A stretch of 9,009 bases of DNA from Oscillospiraceae bacterium (GCA_016296485.1 JAEDJF010000059.1:1-9009), one strand, 5' to 3'. Counted from the stretch's first letter, positions 1-6,849 are shown. The notes: a model not told the origin generated them from the sequence alone. Numbers and translations: made by a program.

Positions 1-42
1 AGGGGAGAGAAGCGTACCGGGCTTCCAAACTTGTTTAGCCAT
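1..42 (-). CDS. Flavin reductase-like protein, N-terminal 14 codons only
   Basis: Only the first 14 codons lie in the window, reading MAKQVWKPGTLLSP leftward from an ATG at 42. A GGAGG ribosome binding site at 48-52 sits five bases upstream, and a near-consensus promoter lies further upstream, so the start is well supported. The opening K-x-x-W-K-P-G-T-x-L-x-P resembles the N-terminus of clostridial flavin-reductase-domain proteins (FMN-binding split-barrel), which use NAD(P)H to reduce flavin or serve as small flavoproteins. That match is from memory and rests on few residues, so the gene is likely real but the product is tentative. The rest lies left of the window. Confidence 0.5.
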   Translation of the reverse strand, partial: MAKQVWKPGTLLSP

Positions 43-85
43 ATTTTCCTCCAAAAATAAATATTGTTAAATTTTATGACGGCTT

Positions 86-115
86 ATTATAGCATTATTC
101 CGGCGCCGCCGTCAA
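86..115 (-). promoter_or_regulatory. Sigma-A promoter of the leftward flavin reductase-like gene
   Basis: Reading leftward, TTGACG (110-115) is separated by 18 bases from a perfect TATAAT (86-91). Transcription would start near 79, giving a leader of about 37 bases before the ATG at 42. The spacer is very GC-rich, including the palindrome CGGCGCCG. No equally good promoter is visible for the rightward gene that starts at 171 or 183. Confidence 0.7.
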
Positions 116-182
116 CAAAAGCGCCAAAGCTTTTTACCCGTATTATTTCAAAATATGTGGAAAAACTGTTATGGGTGATAAA

Positions 183-593
183 ATGAATGAAATTAAACGT
201 GACGGCACCGTTTTTTTGACCGGCGCCGCGGGCTATACCTTGCTTGAAATTCTCTGGCGGGGGCATAGCCACTGGAGTATGGCCGCCGCCGGCGGAATTT
301 CTCTTATGGTTTTGCTGAAAACCTTTAAAAAGCTTTCTGCCGCCCCGATTTATTTTAAATCAATAGTCGGCGGCGGAATTATAACCGCCATCGAGTTTGC
401 CTTCGGCGTCGTTTTCAACCTTATTCTCGGTATGAACGTCTGGGATTATTCCGCCGTAAGGGGCAATATCCTCGGTCAGATTTGCCCAGTTTACAGCGTC
501 CTTTGGTGCCTCATCTGCGTTCCGATTTCCTTCGCGGAAAAGCTGATTTCTTCGGGAAAAATAAAATTTCCCAAGAAAGCTTTGCCGGAATAA
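183..593 (+). CDS. PF06541-type integral membrane protein (putative ABC transporter permease family)
   Basis: This 136-residue protein is almost entirely hydrophobic, with four predicted membrane segments. It carries the sequence pattern I associate with PF06541 (named as a putative ABC-transporter permease, function unproven): a Gly-rich first helix with GYTLLEILWRG, HWSMAAAGG, then a helix ending G-M-N-V-W-D-Y-S, followed by N-I-L-G-Q-I-C-P and a Trp-containing last helix. Two in-frame starts exist, ATG 171 and ATG 183. I chose 183 because GGTGAT just upstream pairs with the 16S tail at an effective normal distance and because family members begin close to this point; 171 would add MGDK. 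The next gene starts 40 bases after its stop, so the two are probably cotranscribed. No partner ATPase or substrate-binding gene is nearby, so a transport role is not supported by context. Confidence 0.8.
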   Translation: MNEIKRDGTVFLTGAAGYTLLEILWRGHSHWSMAAAGGISLMVLLKTFKKLSAAPIYFKSIVGGGIITAIEFAFGVVFNLILGMNVWDYSAVRGNILGQICPVYSVLWCLICVPISFAEKLISSGKIKFPKKALPE

Positions 594-633
594 ATTTTAG
601 CTTCGGGACAAAAATAATACCGAGGTGAACGAA

Positions 634-840
634 ATGGTCAAAGACGACAAAGGACCTTCTTCCAAATTCAAAACGGCGCTGGCGCAGGATCCGGAAGCAA
701 TGCGCTACTTCGCGTCTCTTTCTCCGATGCAGCAGGAACGTGTTCTGACGCAGATACACACTATAGGCACGAAGCAGGAAATGCGCCATTTTGTTGCGTC
801 AATGCGGAATACGGATTCCGGAAGGATAGAAACTTTCTGA
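634..840 (+). CDS. Small conserved-type hypothetical protein, 68 aa
   Basis: A GAGGTG ribosome binding site at 622-627 ends six bases before the ATG at 634, so this is the start; the in-frame GTG at 625 is part of the SD itself. The protein (68 residues) is soluble and helix-rich, with a polar N-terminus, then SSKFKTALAQDPEAMRYFAS, a central LSPMQQERVL segment and a second helix KQEMRHFVASM. I have an impression of similar small proteins in clostridial genomes and of a distant likeness to the C-terminal tail of YdeI-like proteins (LSP start, helix, R-rich end), but I cannot assign a function. No membrane segment or Cys/His metal site is present. It follows the PF06541 gene by 40 bases. Confidence 0.75.
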   Translation: MVKDDKGPSSKFKTALAQDPEAMRYFASLSPMQQERVLTQIHTIGTKQEMRHFVASMRNTDSGRIETF

Positions 841-861
841 TTTTCGTAAGAAAGCGTCCGA

Positions 862-889
862 TCGGCGAAGCGGAACGGTGCTTTGCCGA
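862..889 (+). promoter_or_regulatory. Stem-loop in the 116-base gap before the ATPase gene
   Basis: TCGGCGAAGC (862-871) pairs with GCTTTGCCGA (880-889) over ten base pairs with one G-U, leaving an eight-base loop. Neither strand has a T tract after the stem, so it is not a standard intrinsic terminator. It may be a leader structure of the ATPase mRNA or a processing site after the small protein gene. The rest of the gap (841-956) holds the SD of the next gene and no promoter that I would defend. Confidence 0.4.
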
Positions 890-956
890 AGGTACATATC
901 ACCACCCGACCTTGCTTTGAATAAAATGATATATACAAGGAGGGAGGAGATACATA

Positions 957-2039
957 ATGCCATCGCAAAGCAAAACGCCTTGTTTTTTTCTCGGAGCCAA
1001 CGCCCCGAAAGGATATTATTCAAAATTTGACCAGCTATTTAACTACGACCCCGAGGGCAAATGTTTCCTTATAAAAGGCGGTCCGGGAACGGGAAAATCA
1101 ACGCTTATGAAAAAAGCCGCCGCCGTGCTCAAAGAAAAGGGAAGGGAGCCGGAGCTTATTTACTGCACGGCGGATACGGATTCCCTTGACGCCGTAATAA
1201 CCCCGGACGGGAGCTTTGTAATTCTTGACGCGACCCTTCCGCACGCGGTCGAGCCGAAATATCCGGGCGCCTACGAAACGACTGTGTCGCTCTGCGACTG
1301 CTGGGACGAAACGGTGCTCAAGGAAAATTCCGAAAGGATAATGGAGCTTTTTAACCGTAACCGTGAAGCCCACGAAAGGGCGCGGCGATATATCGCCGCG
1401 GCGGCGAACCTTTTTGACGAGGCGGCGCGCCTTTCCCTCGATACCGTTTCTCAGGAAAAGGTCGCGAGAACGGCGCTTCGGGTCTGCGCCCGGGAGCTTA
1501 AAAAGCGCCGCGGGCGCCAGGGAACGGAAAAAATCCGCTTTTTGAGCGGTGTGACCGACAAGGGAATATTTATGTTCGGCGAAACGGCGGAGGCTCTTTG
1601 TGATAAAATCTACGTTGTGGAGGACGACTGCGGAGCCGCTTCCCGGATATTTATGAGCACGGTAAGGCGCGCGGCGCTGGACTTCGGCTTCGATATAATC
1701 ACCTGTCGGTGCTCAATTTTCCCCACCGAAAAAATTGAGCACGTGTTTATCCCGGAGCTTCGCCTCGGTTTTATGACTTCCAATAAGCGCCACCCGGTGA
1801 CTGCGCCGCCTTACCGGGTGATACATTCAAAGCGCTTCGTCGATGAAAAGAAGCTCGCGAAGCACAAAATAAGAATACGCTTCACTTTAAGAGCCGCGAC
1901 TGAGCTCCTTAACGAAGCGGTGCGCTGTATGAAAGAGGCGAAAGCGGTACATGATGAGCTAGAGAGCCTGTATATTCCTGCTGTGGATTTCTCGCTGGTG
2001 GAGAAAAAGCTTGAGAGAATTCTTTCCGAGATAGAATAA
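957..2039 (+). CDS. Tandem-domain P-loop ATPase, PRK06851-like
   Basis: A 360-residue soluble ATPase made of two similar halves. The first half (about 8-110) has F-L-G-A-N-A-P-K-G, then a Walker A motif GGPGTGKST at 41-49, and Y-C-T-A-D-T-D-S-L-D-A-V-I ending in L-D-A-T-L-P-H at 90-96. The second half (about 193-285) repeats the order: F-L-S-G-V-T-D-K-G at 195-203, a degenerate loop VEDDCGAASR at 221-230 where Walker A should be, then C-S-I-F-P-T-E-K-I-E-H-V-F-I-P-E-L at 252-268. A charged helical linker (about 115-190) separates them. This is the architecture of the uncharacterised PRK06851 family, from memory; its substrate is unknown to me. The start has two overlapping SDs (AAGGAGG 937-943 and GGGAGGAG 942-949), the second seven bases from the ATG. 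It is transcribed with or after the small gene and ends at the shared terminator. Confidence 0.85.
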   Translation: MPSQSKTPCFFLGANAPKGYYSKFDQLFNYDPEGKCFLIKGGPGTGKSTLMKKAAAVLKEKGREPELIYCTADTDSLDAVITPDGSFVILDATLPHAVEPKYPGAYETTVSLCDCWDETVLKENSERIMELFNRNREAHERARRYIAAAANLFDEAARLSLDTVSQEKVARTALRVCARELKKRRGRQGTEKIRFLSGVTDKGIFMFGETAEALCDKIYVVEDDCGAASRIFMSTVRRAALDFGFDIITCRCSIFPTEKIEHVFIPELRLGFMTSNKRHPVTAPPYRVIHSKRFVDEKKLAKHKIRIRFTLRAATELLNEAVRCMKEAKAVHDELESLYIPAVDFSLVEKKLERILSEIE

Positions 2040-2042
2040 AAC

Positions 2043-2077
2043 AAAAAACGCCCCGCAAAGCGGGGCGTTTCGCTTTT
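2043..2077. terminator. Bidirectional intrinsic terminator
   Basis: AAACGCCCCGC (2046-2056) and GCGGGGCGTTT (2060-2070) form a perfect 11-bp stem with an AAA loop. On the left side six A residues (2043-2048) give a T tract for leftward transcription, and on the right side CGCTTTTATTT gives one for rightward transcription. It lies between the converging stops of the ATPase gene (2039) and ktrA (2076). The ktrA stop codon itself overlaps the T-rich flank. Confidence 0.9.
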
Positions 2078-2732
2078 ATTTCGCGGCTTTGCCGGCGACG
2101 CGGAAGGCGTCCTCGGAACGTCCGAGGACGATAACGTGGTCGGATCTTCTGAATTCGTAATCGACCGGGGGCATCGGGCGAAGGTTGTCCTTAAATTTGA
2201 TGGCAATTATGTTTATGTTGTAGCGCTGGCGGATATTGAGCTCGGCGATGGTCTTTCCTGCCCATTCCGGAAGAATCGGAATTTCGTAGATGGAGTAGTC
2301 GCTGGTGAGTCCGATGTAGTCGAAGATGTTGTTGGAGTTATAGCGTATGGCTACGTTGTCCGCAATTTCTCTTTCGGGGTAAACAATTTCGTCCGCGCCG
2401 ATTTTGCGGAGAAGATCCGCCTGAATATCCTGCTTCGCCTTGGCGACAATGTGCCTTGCGCCGAATTTGCGGACAAGGGAGGTGGTGACGAGGGAGGACT
2501 GGAAGTCGTCGCAGATGGTGACGAAACAGATGTCGAATTGGTTTACGCCGAGGGAGCGGATAACGCCCTCGTCGGTGCAGTCGCCTATCTGGGCGTCGGT
2601 AAAGACGTTGGAGAACTTTTCGACCAGTTCCTCGTTTTTATCAATGACCATGACCTCGTTTCCGAGTTCCTGAAGCCTGTTGGCAAGGTGTCTTCCGAAT
2701 CTTCCGAGACCGAGAACAAGAATTGATTTCAT
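2076..2732 (-). CDS. ktrA: Potassium uptake regulatory subunit KtrA (RCK protein)
   Basis: A 218-residue cytosolic RCK protein, the usual length for KtrA (about 220). The RCK_N Rossmann domain covers roughly 1-125, with the nucleotide-binding GLGRFG at 8-13 and the acidic residue D31 at the end of strand 2 (V-I-D-K-N). G-D-C-T at 50-53 follows the family pattern. An RCK_C (TrkA_C) domain occupies about 140-215, the module that binds cyclic-di-AMP in characterised Gram-positive members. The octameric ring binds ATP/ADP and opens or closes the KtrB pore. The start ATG at 2732 has an AAGGAG SD (2742-2747) nine bases upstream, overlapping the TAA stop of ktrB, so translation of the two is probably coupled. 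The final codons contain a strong hairpin, and transcription ends at the bidirectional terminator. Confidence 0.93.
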   Translation of the reverse strand: MKSILVLGLGRFGRHLANRLQELGNEVMVIDKNEELVEKFSNVFTDAQIGDCTDEGVIRSLGVNQFDICFVTICDDFQSSLVTTSLVRKFGARHIVAKAKQDIQADLLRKIGADEIVYPEREIADNVAIRYNSNNIFDYIGLTSDYSIYEIPILPEWAGKTIAELNIRQRYNINIIAIKFKDNLRPMPPVDYEFRRSDHVIVLGRSEDAFRVAGKAAK

Positions 2733-2745
2733 AGTGTGTAACTCC

Positions 2746-4089
2746 TTATCCTATAAGAATTCTTTCAGAGGGGCGCTCAACGGCGACGGGCCGCCGCTGT
2801 TCGGCTACGACGAGCACGAACGAAAGCCCTCCGATTCGTCCAAAGAACATAAGCAAGCTGAATATTATTTTTGAAACGGCGGAGAGTTCCTGGGAAATTC
2901 CGCAGGAAAGACCGACCGTTCCAATGGCGGAGACCGCCTCAAAGAAAATTGCCTCAAGGGGGAAGGGCTCGATTATGGCGATAAGCGCAACCGACGCAAA
3001 GAGCATCATGATGTAAATAGCGACTATCGAGCAGGCCTCGCGTATAATCTTTGAATCTATGCGGCGTTTAAAAACGGTGACGTCTTTAACGTTTCTCGCG
3101 GAAGAAAGAGCGCTTAAAATTGCCACAAGGAAGGTGGTGGTCTTAATACCGCCGGCGGTGGAGCCCGGGCTTCCGCCGATGAACATAAATATCATAGTCA
3201 TCAGCCGTCCGGCTTCGCTGAGCCCGTTTTGGTCAAGGGTGTTAAAGCCGGCGGTCCTCGGCGAAACGGAAAGGAAGAGCGAGGAAATGATGCGCTCCCC
3301 GGCGCTCATTCCGTCCATAAGCCCGTTTCTCTCGGTGAGAAGGAAATAGAAAAAGCCGAAAACGATAAGCGCTCCGGAGGTGCAGGCGACGAGCTTGCTG
3401 TGAAGATCATAGTCTTTGAATTTGAAGCCGTGCTTGCGAATATCGTTCCAGACGAAAAAGCCGATACCGCCGATGACTATGAGCACTATAAGCGTAAGAC
3501 AGACGAGCCAGTCGTCCGAGTAGCTCGTGAGCGAGCCGTAGGGAACTTTTTTGCCCATGAGGTCGAAGCCCGCGTTGCAGAAGGCCGAGACCGAATGGAA
3601 AATCGCGTTGTAAATGCCCTCCCAAAAAGGCATCTCCTGGCAAAAGCGCAGCGCAAGGAACGCGGCGCCGATGCCCTCGACGAAGAACGTGCACTTAAGG
3701 ATTCTTCTGATAAGGACTACTATTCCCTGGTAGCGCATACTGCCCGAGGTCTGGACAAGAAGCTTCCTTTCATGGAGGGAAATTTTCCTTTTAGTAAAAA
3801 TTGAAAACATGGTTATCATCGCCATGAATCCAAGTCCGCCCACCTGGATGAGCAGAAGTATTACGGTCTGTCCGAAAAGGGACCAGTGGGTGTAGGTGTC
3901 ATATATGACAAGTCCCGTGACGCAGGTGGCGCTGGTGGCGGTGAAAAACGCGTCCAGCGGATTTGTCCAGATTCCGTCCCTCGATGAAATCGGAAGGCAG
4001 AGGAGGAGCGTTCCGGCGAATATTATCAGCAAAAACCCGAAAGCTATATATTGGGTATAGGATAGGTTTCGGGAAAAAAATCTTTTCAT
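2746..4089 (-). CDS. ktrB: Potassium uptake transmembrane subunit KtrB (TrkH/Ktr family)
   Basis: A 447-residue polytopic membrane protein, typical KtrB length, built from four M1-P-M2 repeats. The four selectivity-filter turns are visible: CVTGL at 56-60, NAGF at 172-175, TAGF at 279-282 and TVGL at 391-394, each with the conserved Gly that coordinates K+. The segment GGSPGSTAGGIKTT at 305-318 is the intramembrane loop of repeat 3 that acts as the gate under control of the KtrA ring. A short N-terminus without the extra TrkH helices fits KtrB. The start ATG at 4089 has AAAGGA (4099-4104 on the plus strand, read leftward) nine bases upstream. The promoter is at 4126-4154, leaving a leader of about 30 bases, too short for a riboswitch. 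Ktr systems import K+ with Na+ coupling and serve osmotic adaptation. Confidence 0.94.
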   Translation of the reverse strand: MKRFFSRNLSYTQYIAFGFLLIIFAGTLLLCLPISSRDGIWTNPLDAFFTATSATCVTGLVIYDTYTHWSLFGQTVILLLIQVGGLGFMAMITMFSIFTKRKISLHERKLLVQTSGSMRYQGIVVLIRRILKCTFFVEGIGAAFLALRFCQEMPFWEGIYNAIFHSVSAFCNAGFDLMGKKVPYGSLTSYSDDWLVCLTLIVLIVIGGIGFFVWNDIRKHGFKFKDYDLHSKLVACTSGALIVFGFFYFLLTERNGLMDGMSAGERIISSLFLSVSPRTAGFNTLDQNGLSEAGRLMTMIFMFIGGSPGSTAGGIKTTTFLVAILSALSSARNVKDVTVFKRRIDSKIIREACSIVAIYIMMLFASVALIAIIEPFPLEAIFFEAVSAIGTVGLSCGISQELSAVSKIIFSLLMFFGRIGGLSFVLVVAEQRRPVAVERPSERILIG

Positions 4090-4125
4090 TTACGGGCATC
4101 CTTTAAGCAGTATTGTCTTTATCAT

Positions 4126-4154
4126 ATTCTACCACTGTTTATCGTCATTGTCAC
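4126..4154 (-). promoter_or_regulatory. Sigma-A promoter of the ktrB-ktrA operon
   Basis: Reading leftward, GTGACA (4149-4154) and TAGAAT (4126-4131) each match consensus at five of six positions and are 17 bases apart. Transcription would begin near 4119, about 30 bases before the ktrB ATG. The -35 overlaps the -35 of a candidate rightward promoter for the clpC-like gene. Confidence 0.7.
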
Positions 4155-4176
4155 TAATGAAAACGGAGATTATATA
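4148..4176 (+). promoter_or_regulatory. Candidate rightward promoter of the clpC-like gene
   Basis: TTGTCA (4148-4153) and TATATA (4171-4176) are 17 bases apart. A start near 4183 would give an AT-rich leader of about 130 bases before the ATG at 4316. The leader holds one GGTCAA (4269-4274), half of a CtsR-type heptad repeat, but no second copy, and no CIRCE element. The -10 is only a partial match; an alternative TAAAAT at 4287-4292 lies closer to the gene but lacks a properly spaced -35. Confidence 0.4.
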
Positions 4177-4315
4177 GAACATTTTTACATAGTTATTATG
4201 CAAATGGAACAGCATTCCAAAAAACAGGGCGTTTTGCACAAAACAAAGGCGTATATCTTCAAACCTTGGGTCAATATTAAAATGTGTAAAATATTTGCTG
4301 TGTATGAGGTAAGAA

Positions 4316-6601
4316 ATGTTTAAATTTTCCGGGTTTTCACAAAAAGCGAATACCGCAATAAATTCCGCAATGTGCGAAGCTTCCGCCCTGGGTCATTGTT
4401 TTATCGGAAGCGAGCACCTGCTTTGGGGAATTCTGCGGGAGGGTTCCTGCTACGAGTTTGAGGCGATGGAGAAATGCGGGATAAACTGCGAAAAAATAAC
4501 GGGAAGGCTTCTTGAGTCCATAGGGAGGGGAATAAAAACGAGCCTTTCCCCGGCGGATTTCAGCCCGGTCTGCCGGAGGATTCTTGAAGGAGCGCTGGGC
4601 GAAGCCCGGACAATGGGCGTCTCGGCAGATATAGGCGACATCCTCGCCGCAATTATAAGGGAACAGGACAGCACCGCAGCAAAATATCTTGTTATGTCCG
4701 GCTGCGATATAAAGGAGCTCTACGGCGAGATTACAGCCGTAAACCAAAGCGTCGCGCCCGAGTTTTTTCAGCGCGACAAGCAAAAAGCGGTCAAGACTCC
4801 GGGTCTTGACAAATACAGCAAGGACCTTACGAAGCTCGCCGGGGAACATATGCTGGACCCTGTGCTCGGGCGGGAGCGGGAAATTTCCCGGGTAATACAG
4901 ATTCTTTCCCGCCGCACGAAAAATAACCCCTGCCTTATCGGCGAAGCCGGAGTCGGAAAAACCGCCATCGTCGAGGGAATAGCGCAGAGAATCGTGTCCG
5001 GGAACGTGCCCGATTCGCTTCGGATGCACCGCCTTTGTTCCCTTGACCTTTCAGCAATGGTCGCCGGCGCAAAATACCGGGGCGACTTCGAGGAACGCAT
5101 AAAAACGGTGGTGGACGAGGTGGTCCGCGCCGGCAACATAATTCTCTTTATCGACGAAGTGCATACCATCATCGGCACGGGTTCGGCGGAGGGTGCGGTG
5201 GACGCCTCGAATATACTGAAGCCACAGCTTGCGAGAGGGGAGCTCCAGCTCATCGGCGCTACGACGACGGAGGAGTACCGCCGCTTTATTGAAAAAGATG
5301 CGGCACTTGAGCGCCGTTTTCAAAGCGTTATGGTGGAGGAGCCGGATATTCCGACGACCATAACGATTCTTAACGGCATAAGGGAGAAATACGAGGATTT
5401 TCATAAGGTGAAAATATCCGACGAAGCCCTTGAAGCGGCGGTAAGACTTTCCGTAAGGTACCTTCCGGAGCGCCGACTTCCGGATAAGGCGATAGACTTG
5501 ATTGACGAGGCGTGCTCAAAAAACGCCATCGCCACCTGCGGCAGCAGACCGTTTATAAAATCTGAGCACGCCGTGACGGAGGAGGACGTTGCCTCCGTGC
5601 TCGCGCTCTATACCGGGATAAGCGCCGGGAAACTGACGGAGGACGAGGGAAGGCGGCTGATGGCTCTTGAGAAAGAGCTTCACAAAAGGGTCGCCGGGCA
5701 GGAAAAAGCCGTCTCCGCCGTCGCGAAAGCGATACGCAGAAACCGCGCCGGGCTTCGGGACCCGAAGCACCCCATAGGGATTTTCCTCTTTACGGGTCCT
5801 GCGGGCGTCGGAAAGACGGAGCTTTCCAAAGCCCTCGCGGAGGCGCTTTTCGGCGACGAAAAGGCGCTTATCCGCTTCGATATGTCGGAATACTCCGACA
5901 AGGCGTCGGTGACGAAACTCATAGGTTCGCCCCCCGGCTATATCGGTTACGACGACGGCGGAAAGCTGACGGAGGCGGTCCGCCGCCGTCCCTACTCTGT
6001 GGTGCTTTTCGATGAAATCGAAAAGGCGGACGCCGGGATATACGACCTCTTTCTTCAGCTTATGGACGACGGCGTTCTTACGGATGCCCAGGGGCGAAAG
6101 GTCAACTTCACGAACACGGTGATAATAATGACCTCCAATATCGGCGCGGAGTTTGTCTGCGGAAACGGGGGGCTCGGTTTCGCCTTCGTCGGGGAGCAAA
6201 ATTCGGGAAACGGTAAGGCTGTTTTCTGTGAAATGAGGCGCTTTTTTCGCCCGGAATTTATAAACCGGATAGATGAAACGGTGGTCTTTGAAAAGCTCGA
6301 CTTCGCCGCGGCGAAAGAGATAGCCGGAAAATATTATAAAAATCTCGGCGACCGCCTTTCCGCCGCCGGAATAAAGGCGGAATTTCCGAAGGAAGCGATA
6401 GAGCTTGCGGCGAAAAACGGCTTCACTCCGGGGGAGGGCGCCCGCCCGCTCCAAAGGTATATCCGCGAAAAGGCGGAGGACCCGATTTCCGAAATGCTGC
6501 TCTCCGGGAAAATCGGCTTCGGGGATACGCTCGTCTGCGACGTTGGAAGCGACGGCGAACTCGTTTTTAAATGCGAAAAAATAAATATGGCGGTAATTTA
6601 A
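4316..6601 (+). CDS. clpC: ClpC-like Hsp100 AAA+ unfoldase lacking the middle domain
   Basis: A 761-residue class I Hsp100 protein that would unfold substrates and thread them into ClpP. The N-domain (about 1-145) has two Clp_N repeats, the first with SEHLLWGILRE. AAA module 1 has Walker A GEAGVGKT at 209-216, Walker B LFIDE at 277-281 and arginine finger ERR at 332-334. AAA module 2 has GPAGVGKT at 494-501, Walker B LFDE ending at D566-E567 and INRID with R651. The GLGF loop at 619-622 is the ClpP-docking tripeptide type, so a protease partner is expected. Between the modules, DEACS (397-401) runs within about 18 residues into TEEDV (421-425); typical ClpC has a coiled-coil M-domain there. 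Total length is therefore about 50 short of ClpC (about 810) and near ClpA. The SD GAGGT (4306-4310) is five bases before the ATG. It stands alone, divergent from ktrB, without ctsR-mcsA-mcsB. The gene symbol is by similarity. Confidence 0.9.
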   Translation: MFKFSGFSQKANTAINSAMCEASALGHCFIGSEHLLWGILREGSCYEFEAMEKCGINCEKITGRLLESIGRGIKTSLSPADFSPVCRRILEGALGEARTMGVSADIGDILAAIIREQDSTAAKYLVMSGCDIKELYGEITAVNQSVAPEFFQRDKQKAVKTPGLDKYSKDLTKLAGEHMLDPVLGREREISRVIQILSRRTKNNPCLIGEAGVGKTAIVEGIAQRIVSGNVPDSLRMHRLCSLDLSAMVAGAKYRGDFEERIKTVVDEVVRAGNIILFIDEVHTIIGTGSAEGAVDASNILKPQLARGELQLIGATTTEEYRRFIEKDAALERRFQSVMVEEPDIPTTITILNGIREKYEDFHKVKISDEALEAAVRLSVRYLPERRLPDKAIDLIDEACSKNAIATCGSRPFIKSEHAVTEEDVASVLALYTGISAGKLTEDEGRRLMALEKELHKRVAGQEKAVSAVAKAIRRNRAGLRDPKHPIGIFLFTGPAGVGKTELSKALAEALFGDEKALIRFDMSEYSDKASVTKLIGSPPGYIGYDDGGKLTEAVRRRPYSVVLFDEIEKADAGIYDLFLQLMDDGVLTDAQGRKVNFTNTVIIMTSNIGAEFVCGNGGLGFAFVGEQNSGNGKAVFCEMRRFFRPEFINRIDETVVFEKLDFAAAKEIAGKYYKNLGDRLSAAGIKAEFPKEAIELAAKNGFTPGEGARPLQRYIREKAEDPISEMLLSGKIGFGDTLVCDVGSDGELVFKCEKINMAVI

Positions 6602-6611
6602 TTTTATTCAC

Positions 6612-6640
6612 TTGACATTTTTGCAAAAATGGCACATAAT
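6612..6640 (+). promoter_or_regulatory. Promoter of the tRNA-Gly gene
   Basis: A perfect TTGACA (6612-6617) is 17 bases from CATAAT (6635-6640), five of six consensus matches. It starts 11 bases after the clpC-like stop codon. The transcript would begin about six bases before the mature tRNA 5' end at 6653, normal for a tRNA operon. The left part of the spacer is a perfect 14-bp palindrome, ATTTTTGCAAAAAT (6617-6630). A second TTGACA at 6643-6648 has no matching -10 before the tRNA. Confidence 0.8.
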
Positions 6641-6652
6641 ATTTGACATAAT

Positions 6653-6726
6653 GCAGATATAGTTTATCGGTAGAACTGCGGCTTCCCAAGCCGCTGAGGC
6701 GGGTTCGACTCCCGTTATCTGCTCCA
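6653..6726 (+). tRNA. tRNA-Gly (anticodon CCC)
   Basis: This 74-base gene folds as a full cloverleaf with encoded CCA. Acceptor arms GCAGATA (6653-6659) and TATCTGC (6716-6722) pair over seven bases, followed by discriminator T and CCA. The D stem is GTTT/GAAC. The anticodon arm is GCGGC/GCCGC around the loop TTCCCAA, with anticodon CCC at 6685-6687 reading GGG glycine codons. The T arm GCGGG/CCCGT encloses TTCGACT. It is read from its own promoter and ends at the hairpin at 6731. A recombinase gene lies just downstream and points toward it, so its 3' end is a likely attachment site. Confidence 0.95.
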
Positions 6727-6730
6727 AAAG

Positions 6731-6764
6731 AAAAGCCGCATGAAAATGCGGCTTTTTGTTTTAT
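6731..6764 (+). terminator. Intrinsic terminator after tRNA-Gly
   Basis: AAAAGCCGCAT (6731-6741) and ATGCGGCTTTT (6746-6756) make a perfect 11-bp stem closed by a GAAA tetraloop, followed by TTTTTGTTTTATT. It starts five bases after the tRNA CCA end. The A-rich left flank could also stop leftward transcription arriving from the recombinase gene. Confidence 0.9.
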
Positions 6765-6849
6765 TGGCTTTATAATGCGGAAAACAGACTGCGCATATTA
6801 AGCGGGCAAATGCAAAAGAACGGTGCGAAAAGTACATTTTGCGAAAGAT

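Noticed and set aside
833..854. Terminator after the small protein gene (CTTTCT/AGAAAG)
   Set aside because: Six-bp A/T-rich stem with a ten-base loop and no T tract.
912..935. Promoter directly before the ATPase gene (TTGCTT and TATATA)
   Set aside because: The spacer is only 12 bases and no better combination is present.
2136..2726. 196-codon plus-strand frame opposite ktrA
   Set aside because: Shadow of ktrA, made of the reversed RCK codons, with no SD or promoter.
4269..4274. CtsR operator upstream of the clpC-like gene
   Set aside because: Only one GGTCAA half-site is present; the tandem heptad repeat required for CtsR is missing. No CIRCE element either.
5516..6454. 312-codon open frame on the minus strand opposite the clpC-like gene
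   Set aside because: It mirrors the codon pattern of the clpC-like gene, has R/F/V-rich nonsense-like composition and no SD; the sense strand encodes clear AAA+ motifs.
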